Source: Botryosphaeria dothidea
Taxonomy: Eukaryota; Ascomycota; Dothideomycetes; Botryosphaeriales; Botryosphaeriaceae
Assembly: GCA_011503125.2 (NCBI GenBank)
Contig: WWBZ02000009.1
Location: 186,001 to 250,000, forward strand
DNA length: 64,000 bases
Direction: 5' to 3'
Shown here piece by piece: positions 1 to 10,962 of the stretch. The notes under the pieces are model-generated. The model saw only the letters and a program-made list of their open reading frames with translations, had not been told where the DNA came from and searched no databases. Position 1 is the stretch's first letter. Every line of letters begins with the position of its first letter. Made by a program: the position numbers and the translations under genes.

Positions 1-1
1 C

Positions 2-1445
2 CTTGATCAGGATATTGATAAGAAGCTGTTCCTTGAGAACCATAAGACCCACGGATGGTGCTTCCGCCTGACTCGCAACGTAAGTTCACACACGCAAGTG
101 CCACTCGTTCTTGCTGACCAAGAAATAGGAAGCTGGCTGTATCCGCAATCAGAAGCAATATAAAGAATGCTCTACTCAAAAGAACGGAGTATACTTTACG
201 ACAGATAAGTTGGCAGAGCTGCGGCGAGAGTTCGACCAACTATCTGAAAACTACAACCGCACACAACGTGGCTTGGTGAACGAAGTGGTTAATGTTGCTG
301 GTGAGTCGCCTTCACATATCTCAAGGGTTGTATCTTACTAATATGTCGTAGCTTCATACTGTCCAGTCATTGAGAAGCTCGCTGGTATCCTTGCTCATCT
401 TGACGTAGTTGTCAGTTTCGCTCACGTCTCCGTTCATGCCCCCACCGCCTACGTGCGCCCCAAGATGCATGAACGGGGAACTGGCAACACCATCTTGAAA
501 GAAGCCCGGCATCCATGCATGGAGATGCAAGATGACATTTCTTTCATCACTAATGATGTTGCTCTCGTGCGCGGCGAATCCGAGTTCCTCATCATTACCG
601 GCCCTAACATGGGCGGTAAGTCTACCTATATCCGGCAAATCGGCGTCATCGCCCTGCTCGCCCAAGTCGGCTGCTTCGTGCCTTGCAGCGAAGCCGAACT
701 CTGCATCTTCGACAGCATTCTCGCCCGCGTCGGTGCCAGCGACAGCACGCTCAAGGGCGTATCCACCTTTATGGCCGAGATGCTCGAGACGGCCAACATT
801 CTCAAGAGCGCGACGCGCGAGAGCCTGATCATCATCGACGAGCTCGGCCGCGGCACCAGCACGTACGACGGCTTCGGCCTCGCCTGGGCCATCTCGGAGC
901 ACATCGTGCGCGAGATCGGCGCCTTCGCGGCCTTCGCGACGCACTTCCACGAGCTCACCGCCCTCGTCGACACGTACCCGCAGGTCCAGAATTTACATGT
1001 TGTGGCGCACATAGGCGAGCGCCAGGAGGAGGACGCGACCATGGGTGATGGAGAAGTGGACGCGCCGACCGAGAAACGCCGCGAGGTGACGCTGCTGTAC
1101 AAGGTAGAGCCTGGCGTGTGCGACCAGTCGTTCGGCATCCACGTCGCGGAGCTGGTGCGCTTCCCGCAGAAGGTTGTCAATATGGCCAAGCGCAAGGCGG
1201 ACGAGCTTGAGGACTTCTCGGGGAAGCACGAGGACCTGGGCGCGCAGGGGCTGGGTGAGGCGAGCAAGCAGGATGTTGAGGATGGGAGCAGGATGCTTAA
1301 AGAGGTGCTGGTGAGGTGGAAGGAGGAGTGTGCCAAGGAGGGGTTGAAGGGACAGGAGGAGCAAGTGCAGAAGATGAGGGAGCTGGTCAAGGGGAATGAG
1401 GCGCTGATGCAGAATCCGTTTTTCAGGCGGGTGAGGACACTGTAG
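2..1445 (+). CDS. MSH2: DNA mismatch repair ATPase MSH2, C-terminal part (5' end outside window)
   Basis: This is the MutS homologue that pairs with MSH6 or MSH3 to recognise mismatches in nuclear DNA. Three visible exons, 2..79, 129..300 and 352..1445, join in frame to 447 codons; both introns are GT..AG and the second has a CTTACTAAT branch site. The fragment begins in the clamp/lever region ([10 protein letters not shown]). It contains the Walker A loop GPNMGGKS, the segment GVSTFMAEM, the Walker B/D-loop [12 protein letters not shown] and ATHFHEL, all hallmarks of the MutS ATPase. The tail ([12 protein letters not shown] onward) is the helical dimerisation region, ending at a TAG. Nothing in the visible part is broken. 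Identification is secure from near-collinear similarity to yeast Msh2; only the start is missing. Confidence 0.97.
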
Positions 1446-1737
1446 AGCCTTGTGATAGTCGGAAGTTTAGCTTCATGATGTGAGATGGGTTGGGATTTCT
1501 GGCTACGGCGTTTCTGAATTGGGGAAAAGGTTAGGATCTGCCTTTGCTGGTAGAGCTGTTTTTGCTGTTACTCGAAGACTAAGAAATGTAGCTTTGACCG
1601 CAGTCGTGCCATTCTGTGATGTTTGGCTTGAGAGCGTGTCGTCGTCCAACAGCTGGGATAAAACATCCAAAAAGCCGTTTGAAAACATGACGTCGTCCTT
1701 CAAATGCGGCCTTGCCGTACTTGTCCCCGCGAGACCA
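1446..1737. other. Convergent intergenic spacer
   Basis: This is the 3' flank shared by MSH2 and the SDR-like gene, which face each other. I see no coding signature or repeat. Confidence 0.6.
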
Positions 1738-2861
1738 TCACAGCTTGACCTGTGAAATGACCGTTAGCGTCCTGCATAGCCAAATGCGCCGTACTCGGAC
1801 CGCTCTGATAGGAATGGACATACCGCTAGCCTTCTCATCACACACTACCCGCATGACCGCATCTACACACTTTTTGTACCTCTCCCTTTCCCTTTCCTCC
1901 TTTACCTCTTCCTCGTTTCCATCCTTTCTCTCCTTCTCATCCGTCCCCTCCTCCCCTCTCGTACTCCTATCCTCCCGCCCCTGCACCGCCACTCCTCCCT
2001 CCGCCTCCACCGCAACAAGATTCACCCTCACCCCCTCCACCACCCCAGCCGCCCCGCCCTTCCCCTTCCGCGCCGTCACCGCCCGCAACGCCCTCACCAC
2101 GCTCCTGAACCCGGCCGCCGCCGCCCCCGCCGCCAACGCGTCCGGCCCCACCCCGCCGTCCACCACGTACGCCCGTGGCGCCAGGAAGAGCAGGTGCCCG
2201 CCGCGGCGGCCCGCGTCCTCGTCGTCGTCGTCGTCGTTCTTCGCGGATGCTCGGAAGTGGTGGAAGGCCAGGTGCGCGGTGTAGAGCGCGGCGGTGACGC
2301 CGACGTCGAGGCTCGCGGTCGATGGCGCGGGCGGGGGCGTGGCGGCGGGGTCGGCGGTGGTGAGCCAGGCGAGGAGGGGGTCTGAGGGGGGAGGGGGAGA
2401 GGCGGGGATGACGTTGGCGACGACGAGGGAGAGAGTGGTGGTTGGGGAGAAGGAGGAGGCGTGGTGGAAGGATTCAGCTTGGGAGGGGAAGGAGGGGAGG
2501 CGGGTGTAGGTGTATTGGGCGCTTGTTTGGCGTGAGTGAGTGAGTGTGGTGGGATGGGATGGGTGGCGCACCGTTTGTTGGTGTTGATGAGGTCGAGCAT
2601 GAGGCGTTGGCCTGCGATGGCGTTGTCGTCGGCGATGGTCACGTAGGCGCTTCATGCGGGGTTAAATTGGTGTTTTGATATCTAGATGTTTGGGAGAGCC
2701 TACCCTGCGTCGGCTAATGCTCGAACGAGTGCTGCGCCAGGACCTGTTGCACCGCCGGTCACGAGTACGCCCTTGCCTTGTAGCGAGGACAGGTCAACAG
2801 GGGGTTTGGTGGTGGTGGTGTTCGTCGTGCTCGAGCCATTGCCTCGTGTTTCCTCAGGCAT
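1738..2861 (-). CDS. SDR-like (Rossmann-fold) protein with charged insertions
   Basis: Three exons (2704..2861, 2572..2649, 1738..2521) join in frame to 339 residues; both introns are short GT..AG. Residues 35-42 read TGGATGPG, the TGxxxGxG nucleotide-binding loop of short-chain dehydrogenases. It is followed by an alternating beta/alpha pattern (YVTIADDNAIAGQRLMLDL, LSLVVANVIPASP, HLLFLAPRAYVVDGG). The usual catalytic YxxxK is not seen where it should follow the HLLFLAP strand. The protein is interrupted by an acidic run (DDDDDEDAG) and by a long Glu/Arg/Lys-rich stretch near the C-terminus. It may be a non-catalytic or divergent member; the substrate is unknown. The start at 2861 is the first Met of the open frame that contains the loop. 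Confidence 0.7.
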
Positions 2862-3478
2862 GGTGTTGGGTGCAGCTGCTACGAGCTAGTGCCAGGGGTC
2901 TTGAGGGGCATTGATGTGCTGGTCTGTCATTGCCGGGCTTAGGATGGGGGTTTAATGGCCCAATGCATGTTTCAATCGCCCGCACGCTTTTGGCGAACCC
3001 CAAATTTAGCGTTTCCGGCCGCGGCCGCAGTGGCTGATTCAGCGCCTTCTTCATCTCGCAAGCTCAGCTCCCAGCAAAAGCAAAAGGCGTTCCAGAGTGT
3101 ACCAAAAACGCATTAGGGGCAGCGAGCATTCCAGCCACTCGCGTTGACTCCGGGCGTCGGGCACGGGAACAGGACCAAGACCCCAGTCTCCCGACGCTGA
3201 CGTCACCGCCAGTCGCTGCGGCGGGCATCCCTGCCGGCCAGCAATCGATAAGGAAAAGACGACGCGCAAAACTGGGATGATAGCTGCATCCAACAAGGGG
3301 CCTGACAGGTCACGACGTCAGTTCGGGGTGCCTTCCAGCCTCGCGCTTCTGCCGCACTTTTCCTTCTCACTTGCACGCTCACCCAGGGACCTCGACTACT
3401 GCCACCACCCGCCCAATTGCCCGCTCACGACCCCAGGAAAGCTCCCAAACACTCACTCACCCGAACAGGTCACGAAAC
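2862..3478. other. Divergent promoter region
   Basis: This 617-base gap separates the starts of two divergent genes and should hold both promoters. I see no clear TATA box, repeat or further gene. Confidence 0.5.
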
Positions 3479-4737
3479 ATGGGCTCCACCGGCTTCCTCT
3501 CCTTCAACAAGCGGCCGCCGCAGCTGCACGTCTGCGGCGAGGACGACGAGTTCGACCCGGCCACCCTGCGCTTCTTCCGCGACGAGGGCTTCGACGTGAC
3601 CTTCCACTCGCTCGCGCAGGGGCGCCCGGTCTTCCAGCACGCGGTGCTCGGCATCGCCGACGACCTCGGGCTGGGCGAGCACTACGCCATCGTGGCCTAC
3701 GGCGCCGCCGCCACCGTGTGCATGCAGCTCGCCCAGAAGCCCATGCCGCGCCTGTGCGCCCTCGTCGTCTACTACCCGGACGCGCTGCCCTCGCCCAACT
3801 TCAAGTACCCCACCCAGCTGCCGCTCGTGCTGCACCTGGCCGGCGCGCAGAGCCTGGGCGGCGCGACCGTCAAGACCTTCTGGTACCGCGGCACCGAGGC
3901 CGGCTTCGCCGAGATGGACCTCGCCGAGTACGAGCCCATCGCGGCTGGGCTGGCGTGGAGCAGGACGCTGGGCACGGTGCGGAAGGGCTTCAATATCAAT
4001 GTGGATTTGGAAACGGTGTGGGAGGAGCATTTGCAGTGTAAGCGGCCTTTGCCCCTCTTGGCTGTGTTCCAGACATTGGGGTTTCTTTCCAGGCGGACTG
4101 CGCAACTCGAGCGCATCCGAATTGGGCGGAATCTTAGACACGGATGCTCGGGTGCCATTGCTTTTGTAGACATTTTATTTTTACCGGGCGGATGGGCTGA
4201 TGATTATTCTATTACATGCATGCAGACAAGTACACGACCAAAGACGCGGCCAAAACCATGTCTACCATGATCCCGCAGCCCTATGTCAACCACGTCCCAA
4301 CCGGAACTGGAGGCATTGGGCGCGGCGACCTGATGCGCTTCTACCGCGACTACTTCCTACCAGGCATCCCGCCCTCGATGAACATCCGCCTCGTCTCACG
4401 CACGTCGGGCGTCGACCGCGTCGTCGACGAGATGGTCGTCACCTTTCGCCATACAAAGGAGGTGCCGTGGATCCTGCCGGGCGTGCCGCCCACGAACAAG
4501 CCCGTCCAGGTGGCCATGGTCAGCGTCGTCTGCATCCGGGGCGGCAAGCTCGTTCACGAGAAAGTCTACTGGGACCAAGCGAGCGTGCTGGTTCAGGTCG
4601 GCCTCCTTGACCCGAACGTTGTTCCCAAGAACATGAGACAGAAAGGATTGGAGCAGCTGCCCGTCCTGGACGACAGCGCCAAGAAGGTGTTGGATGAGGA
4701 GGCCATACCCAGCAATGAGCTGCTGGACGACTGGTGA
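3479..4737 (+). CDS. Hydrolase-like domain fused to SnoaL/NTF2-like domain
   Basis: Two exons (3479..4037, 4226..4737; intron of 188 bases) give 356 residues. The N-terminal half (about 10-165) resembles the dienelactone-hydrolase type alpha/beta fold (FFRDEGFDVTFHSLAQG, YAIVAYGAAATVCMQLAQ, LCALVVYYPDALPSP). At the nucleophile elbow, however, it has YGAAA, with no Ser or Cys. The C-terminal half (about 190-330: DLMRFYRDYFLPG, VVDEMVVTFRHTKEVPWILPG, LVHEKVYWDQASVLVQVGLL) matches the SnoaL-like fold found in polyketide cyclases and ester-cyclase-type enzymes. Such two-domain proteins occur in filamentous fungi, but the reaction is not established to my knowledge. There is no signal peptide. The start is the first Met after an upstream region rich in C and A. 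Confidence 0.8.
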
Positions 4738-4828
4738 TTATGAGAAGAAGAACAGCAGCAAGCAACTTTTGGGTAAATGTTCTGTTTTGGAATGGGAATC
4801 CCACCGACGCCGGAATGGATAGAGAAGT

Positions 4829-6213
4829 TCAGCCGATGAACTTGCAGGTCGGAAGTCTGTAGGTGTCGAGCACCCAGTATTTCCGCCTGACGCCCTCCCA
4901 CTCGCCGTTGGCGTCGAGGTCGGGGATGGGGATCTCTTCCCATTCGGTGTCGAAGCCGGCTTCGAAGAGCTCCATCTCGACGATCTGCATGGGCAAAACA
5001 TGATTAGATGATAATGGACATGGGTAATGGCAGTGTATATAGTTAATTCGCTTACCTTCGTGTAGACGTCGTAGCAGACCTTCCTGTCCGCACCCAGACC
5101 ATTGAAGAAGCCAAACCTGCCTTCAGAGTCAAGCAGGCCGATGACGTACTCACTGAAGAATTCCCGAAGCGCCTTGTAATCCTCGGCGAAGGTGTCGAAG
5201 TAGATGGCGTCGAAGGTGATGTTCTGAGCAACGAGCCCCTCAACGACGTCCTGCCACCTTCCCTCGTGCACGACGACGCCCTTCTTCTCCTGCCAACCCT
5301 CCTCCTTCATGCGCTTTACTACCGCCGGGTGCGCCTCGATGATGTGATGCTCGGCAGGCTGCTTCTCCTGGATGATACGATCGATAATGCCCATGCCGTG
5401 GCCGACGTTGAGCACGCGAAGCCCTTCCTTCGGCAGCAGCAGATCGGCGCTGCGCTGCATGATAGACGTCTCCCACGCCATCATAACACCGTTCTTGTCC
5501 GCATCGAGCAACCGGTCTCCCTCAAACGTCAGCTCGGCCGCCAGATACTCAGCGCTCTTAACGTCCGGATTCGCCGGCGCACCGTTCTCCTCTCCCTCGC
5601 CCTCCTTCTTCTCGACCACAACCCCCGACGCGTTCAAATCCTCGCTCCCCGCCTGCCCAGCCGCGCCCGCCTCCTGCACCATCTCGAACCCCTCCTCGAC
5701 AACCTCGACCTCGCCCTCCACCACCGCACCCTCGACCTCCTCGCCCTCCTCCGACTCGTCGTCGTCGTCGTCGTCGTCGTCCTCGGCGTCGCCCAGGATC
5801 TGGTACTCGTCCAGCCGGCTCAGCAGCAGCTCCGCCCGCACGCCCGCGTCGACGAACAGCTCGTACAGCGCGGCCAGCCGCAGGCGCGCCGCGATGCAGC
5901 CGGGCGTCTCGCCGTTGCGGTCGAGGTCGTTCCAGATGGCGCCGTTGGCCATCAGCAGCCGGATCGCCGCGGCCGCCCTGTCGAGGTCCTCCTGGGATGG
6001 TTGCGCGTCGCCGTTCTGCGGCCCGGCCGAGGCGTCGCGGTCGGGCTCGAAGGCGGCGACGGCGGCGTGCAGCGGCGTGTAGCCGGTGTCGTCGTCCTGC
6101 ACGTTGGCGGACGTGTTGCGCAGCAGGTCGCGCAGCGCGGGCACGTCGTGGTTGGTGGCGGCGAGGAGGAGCGAGTGCGTGGTCAGGTCGGTGGAGACTT
6201 CGAGGCCCTCCAT
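4829..6213 (-). CDS. RMT2: Protein arginine N-methyltransferase 2 (ankyrin + SAM domain)
   Basis: Exons 5056..6213 and 4829..4984 (71-base intron) give 437 residues, close to yeast Rmt2 (412). Residues about 10-120 contain ankyrin-like repeats (NHDVPALRDLLRN, TGYTPLHAAVAA). They are followed by a long acidic linker with a GAC/GAG-rich repeat, then the conserved GDRLLDADKNGVMMAWE block. The SAM-binding motif is LNVGHGMGIIDRII (about residues 266-280), with IIEAHP and FDAIYFDTFAEDY downstream. The last exon (FEAGFDTEWEEIPIPD to a terminal FIG) completes the fold. Rmt2 in yeast makes delta-N-methylarginine on ribosomal protein uL11 (Rpl12). The Met at 6213 is preferred to one 105 bases upstream in frame, because family members start with a similar short leader before the first ankyrin helix. 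Confidence 0.95.
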
Positions 6214-6681
6214 GGTGGTGGGGATGCGGTTCGGCAGTGTGCGATTGTTGGAAGGGGGTGGAAGTGGGGTTTTACAAGGGCCACGAGGGGCTGTGGTGGT
6301 CGAGAGAGGGGGAGCCAAGGGAAGAGAGGCTGAAGGGCTGAGGAAATTCTTAGTGCGGGGAAACGTCGGCGGGGATCGGCGTTTGGTTTGTGCAGGGATC
6401 GAGTTTATTGCGACGACAGGGTCACGGCGGGGTTACCCGGCGATATGGTTGATGACTATGAGGGTGCATTTCGAAAATGATGCATAGCTTGAGTTCGTCT
6501 CACACATGCATATGGTCTGGGATAATGACAGGAATTGAACGGTCCAATCGGAAAGCTCAGCACGCTTGTCCTGGAACCCCCCTGGAATGGAAACTAGGGG
6601 AAGTGCAAGAAAGAAGGAGCCTTTCTGGCACCAGAGAAAAACGAGTGCCTATCCGAATCCTACTTCTGTTCTAATCCCCAT
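6214..6681. other. Intergenic region upstream of RMT2
   Basis: This stretch holds the RMT2 promoter and the 3' flank of the decayed gene that follows. No coding or repeat signal is seen. Confidence 0.5.
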
Positions 6682-9600
6682 TTACGCCCCGGTCAGGCTC
6701 CTTGCGACAGGCGACTTGAAGATCACCGCGTTGCAATTACTCGTAGGACCTCCGGTGACAACATCCCGTACAGTAGCGTCCAGCAACTTCTGGATACCCT
6801 TTTCGACGTCCTGGATAATGAAAACCTCGTTGTGGTCGTCGTTGATGTTGCACACAACCGTGTAGAAATTGGTGCCCAGAGTGTTGACCGGGACCAGCAC
6901 TGACGTCTTGTCGTCGAAAGGAACGGGAATCAGCGATGCGGCGTTGGCCCCGTACGCTATCGAGTCCATGGCGGCCAGGCGCAGACGCGAGACGCCAAGC
7001 TTCTCCATCGTCTCCGGAGAGAAGGACAGCAGACGCCTTCTGCCGTCTTCGGTGACGGCCCCGCGGAAGAAGGCGAAGGTTTGGCTCGCAAGCGTGGCGT
7101 CAGTGGCGGTGTCGGACACGCTCAGGGCGCCGTCGTCGTCTGCGGTCAGGTACAGACTGCCCACCGTGTCGGCGATGCGAGAGTAGGCAACATCGGGATT
7201 CGGGCCGCTGAACGTCTTCGCCTTGTTAGCCGCGTCGGCGAGGTTGATGACCTCGTCGAGGGGGGCGTGGTTGACTTCGTCGTCGATCTGCTCCGGCTGA
7301 GACGAGGCGCTTCCTCCCGTGGCCCCTCCTGAAGGAAGTCCGGGCAGGGTTGGGAGTGGGAGGCAGCCTGTAGTCAACGGAGAGGCTTTGTACGTTGCAA
7401 GCGTAAGTGTGGTCTCGCGGAGCACATCGGCATAGAGGTTGTCCCCCCCGCCTACGCTGTAGTCGATGCCTTTGGGACAGCTTTCAGCGACGCCATAGCT
7501 AGCCACCCCTTTGATGTACGGCTCATTCGCGATTGAAATCCCCCGATTGAAATCACTCAATGAGATGCCCAGGTAGATGCCGATACTCAGCGGGAATCCC
7601 AGCCGCGCCTTTGCCTTGATTTGCCCGGTGGCGGCGAATTTGGGAGTGAATTTAGGCTCGAACCCGGCCACGTCAAGATTCTGTTTCGAGAGGAGGTCAA
7701 TGGAAGCGCTGAAGTCCTTGAAGCCCGCTTCCGCGCCTGCTAAGACGGTGCCCGCGGCGTCGATGCCTAACCTTGAGGCTGGCATCCATGCTGATGGATG
7801 GGCCAAGGGTAGTGAGCTGCGGAATCGAGAAGCCCGGGGGGAGAGGAGCACTCCAGATAAAATAGTTTTTGGTGTTTTCCACGCTTCCTTGTGCTTGGAG
7901 ACCGAGGTAGAGCTTTGCAACAAGGTCTCCTTCGATCGCAACGTTCCCTTTAGTCAACGCGCGCTAGGATAGAGAGAAACTGACTTAGCCAGCGATGTAT
8001 ACTTTGCCTTTGATACCACAGCCAACGCAGTAGAGGCTGTACTCAGCAGAAGCAGACCAGTCGTCACTTTCGATCGCATTGTTTGTGATCTCATATGCTC
8101 TTCCCCACGGCGAATCTTCAACCACGTTTTTTTCATCCTTTGATTCGGGCGTTATGTCAACATTCAGGGTTGCGTCGGCAGCGGCATCGGAGGTGAGCAC
8201 ATTGAGCACCTTCTTGGCAATCTTGTAGCCTTGCTTCACGCCGTTGACAACGCTTTGGGCTTTTTGCAAGATTCCCTTGACCTGAGCAACTTTTTCGCTG
8301 CTTTTCCCAAAGTAGTCGATCGCCTTCTGCGCTACATCCTTGGCGACAACACTCGACTCCCCTTTAGGCTTTTTCTTTTTCCCAGGCGGAACCGGATCTG
8401 ACACAATTTTACGTTCGTTCTTCATCTCCAAAGCGCTCGCGGTCTTGACAGGCTCGGCAGCTTTCTTCGCGGCATCCAGTTTGGCGTTGGCGCCATTGAG
8501 CGCCTTGGTTTTGTTGTCGAGATCAAGTTTAGCTGTCGAGTTCCGAGCCTTCGCGCTGTTAGCCTCACCCTCCAGGCCGCTCTGAGACTTGGCCGCGTTG
8601 TTGAATTTGTCTGATGCGTCCTGTGCAGCTTTCCACGCCTGTTGCAGGGCGTTACTCGCCTGAGTAGCCGCTTTGACCTTGTCATTGACAGCCTTGTCGG
8701 CAGCTGTTTTTGCAGTCTCAGCTGCCTTCAAGTTGTTTTTGGCCGCGTTCAAGCTGTTTTGAGCTTCTTTGATTCCTTTTTTGGTCCTATTGGCGTTATT
8801 CAACGCGTTCTGGGCCTTTTCCACTGCGCCCTTCGCAGAGATCGCTTTCGCACCAGCCTCCCTCTGCGCTTTCTCAGCGGCCTCTTTCTCCTGATCAGCC
8901 TTTACAGACGCTGGTCGAGCTTTCTCGACGGCCTGTGCCAACGATTCGGACTGAACTTTCAATTGTTGCGTCAGTGTTTTCGCCTTCTAGACTTGGGCAT
9001 CTAGCTCGTCCTTCTGTTTGGATGTGGCCGTTGCCGCGCCTGTGCAGACGTCACTGCCTTGGCAGCTGCGGAGGAAAGTAGTTGGGCAGATTGGACAGCC
9101 TTGAGCTTTTCCTCCGCGTCGGTGGAGTTCTGTGTCGGAGTTGCTTGCCTTTTTGCCAGCCGGGATCCAAGGTCGACGCCAGACGTATTGAAGGTTTCGC
9201 CGTTAACGGTAATCACCTCTGGCACGTCGTACTCGTCGTACGCGTCCTAGCTGTAAGAATCGAGTCTCGGCGCAAAGTCCTGCAAGGCGGTCGAGAATTC
9301 GTCATCGAAGTTGTAGTATCCGCGGAAGTCGTCCAGGTCGTCGTCGAAGTCGGATCCACATAGGGCGAAGGGCAGGCCGTCGGTTTCGGGTGAGTCTGGA
9401 GACTCGCAGTCGTAATAGTCCGCGTCGTCGTCATCGTCCTCGCTGTCAGTGCTGTCGTCCACGTCTCCATCGGACGTACTGTCGGTTGAGCCAGGAAGCG
9501 TCGTCGAATTCTGAGGGACGTGGGTACCCATTCAAGATTGATCTCGTCCAGTACATCCTCAATTGCAACTTCGATCGCGTCGAGCAGCGCTGTGAGCTCC

Positions 9601-10111
9601 TCATCCGGGTAGAGCACTTTGCGGACCAGCCAGTAGCTATGTTGCCCCGTGACGGTGGAACTGCAATCCACGCTGGACGTAATGAAAACAAAGCTTGTGT
9701 TCCACGCCGACTGCACAAATCTCGTGGCTTCGGGGGTTTTGAGGTCGATCCGAAGGCCCTGGGCGACGCAACTGACATTCTGTATGAACTGTGAGTGGTC
9801 CAAGACAACCGTGGGCAGTGTGTGGTTCGCCGTCAGGAGAGCAAAAAGGTACTGTGTCGTGGGATCTACGTGCAGGTGTTAGAATGGGAAAAGGAATTTT
9901 ATTTGGAGAGCGACTTACCAGATGTACCATCTAGTGTAAAGTACAATTGGGCGTCGTTTGTGGGAGTAAGGCTGGCGAGATCACCAGCGCCTTGATCCCA
10001 GGGCACTGTTGGAACAATCGTTGGCAGTGAGAGTAGATCAAAGTACACGCAATGAATGAGAACAGGTACAAGTCGTCATAGTCCCGGGGGATATTCGGGG
10101 TGAATGCTATT
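6682..10111 (-). pseudogene. Decayed large (probably secreted) fungal protein gene
   Basis: Reading leftwards from about 10.1 kb, protein-like sequence continues for 3.4 kb but is broken. The 5' part uses introns at about 10006..10046 and 9866..9918 (FTLDGTSD/PTTQYLFALL), and probably another with acceptor at 10112; the first exon was not resolved. In-frame stops lie at 9249..9247 (TAG), 8989..8987 (TAG), 7987..7985 (TAA) and 7966..7964 (TAG). Frame changes are needed near 9490-9545, 9018-9045 and 7765-7775. Between breaks the sequence is clearly coding-like: an acidic Asp/Ser region, a long Ala/Lys coiled coil (about 8200-8960), a CVGCGIKGKVYIAG motif followed by beta-rich sequence, and a C-terminal globular part ending at TAA 6682. 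All four stops would be Gln (CAG/CAA) if C replaced T. Large secreted fungal proteins with this coiled-coil/beta layout exist, but I cannot name a family with confidence. Confidence 0.8.
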
Positions 10112-10395
10112 CTGATGCGGTTAGTGCGGTGAGAAGGGACACTGCCTGGCACAAAACATTGTCCTGTTCTTGTTCCTCCACTAACATCTTTGAACCCAAC
10201 ACTTGTTCGCGTTTCTTACTGCGGCCACTTCCTTTGGAAAATCATCCAAAGAACGAAGCAGGAGACTCGCCGTTTCGATCCTTCCTCACACAGCTTCGCC
10301 CACTCCTCTTCACACCATACCAATTACGCTGGGTATGTGCAAGATCCCTTCATCAACACTGCGTCTACTCATACTACTGCGCCAAGAATACAGCG

Positions 10396-10962
10396 ATGAG
10401 CATCCACATGAATGAAATACCCTCGGGCGCCTCCGCCCTCACCTCCACCCTCACCTCCACCTCCAAGCCGCCCACCAAAGCCGCGCGCCTCATCGCCAAC
10501 ACCTCCGCCCTACGCGCTGCGCAGAAACAGCTTCTCAGCAAAGCCATCCTCTCCCTCGAACTTGTAGACGCCGAAGCCGCACAAACCAAGCTCGTGCAAA
10601 AAAAGAAAACGGAAGTCCAGCTGTTCGCCACCATGATCACAGCGCTTGAACATGCAATCCACCCAGAGAAGCCCAGAAGATTCACTTTGATGACACAATT
10701 TAGAGCCATTCATATGATTATTCGACACCGTGGCCTGCATCATATGTACATAAGATGCGAGTCGGCCTGGAAAGAGTTGAATGACTACTTATACAACATT
10801 GACGGCAGGTTTGAGAAGGCGGAGAGAGCTGGGAAGGCGTACGAGGAGGGGAAGAGTGCGCTAAACGTGATAAGGCAGCGGAGAGAGAATGCGGTGAGGT
10901 GCGTGCAAGTGCTGAAGTCGTATCTGACTGAGGTCAGGGAGAGGCAGCAGATGGAGGTCTGA
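10396..10962 (+). CDS. Small helical protein of unknown function
   Basis: This single-exon frame of 188 residues has a Ser/Thr-rich N-terminus (about 1-30). The rest is almost entirely alpha-helical in character: heptad-like Leu/Ala spacing in RLIANTSALRAAQKQLL and ELVDAEAAQTKLVQKKKT, then a His/Arg-rich middle (RAIHMIIRHRGLHHMYIR) and a basic C-terminal helix. No signal peptide, membrane span or catalytic motif is visible. The frame is open further upstream, but 10396 is the first ATG; a second lies four codons later. I do not recognise the family. Codon use is like coding sequence, with C/G-rich third positions in the first half and more mixed ones later. Confidence 0.55.
   Translation: MSIHMNEIPSGASALTSTLTSTSKPPTKAARLIANTSALRAAQKQLLSKAILSLELVDAEAAQTKLVQKKKTEVQLFATMITALEHAIHPEKPRRFTLMTQFRAIHMIIRHRGLHHMYIRCESAWKELNDYLYNIDGRFEKAERAGKAYEEGKSALNVIRQRRENAVRCVQVLKSYLTEVRERQQMEV

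Noticed and set aside
5266..6333. 355-codon open frame on the plus strand opposite RMT2
   Set aside because: It is Arg/Val/Leu-rich shadow sequence of a clearly recognised gene on the other strand.
6682..10111. Rescue of the decayed gene by A-to-I editing of UAG stops or by extra introns
   Set aside because: One stop is TAA, at least three frameshifts are present, and no GT..AG pairs of workable length span the breaks. Editing alone could not restore the frame.
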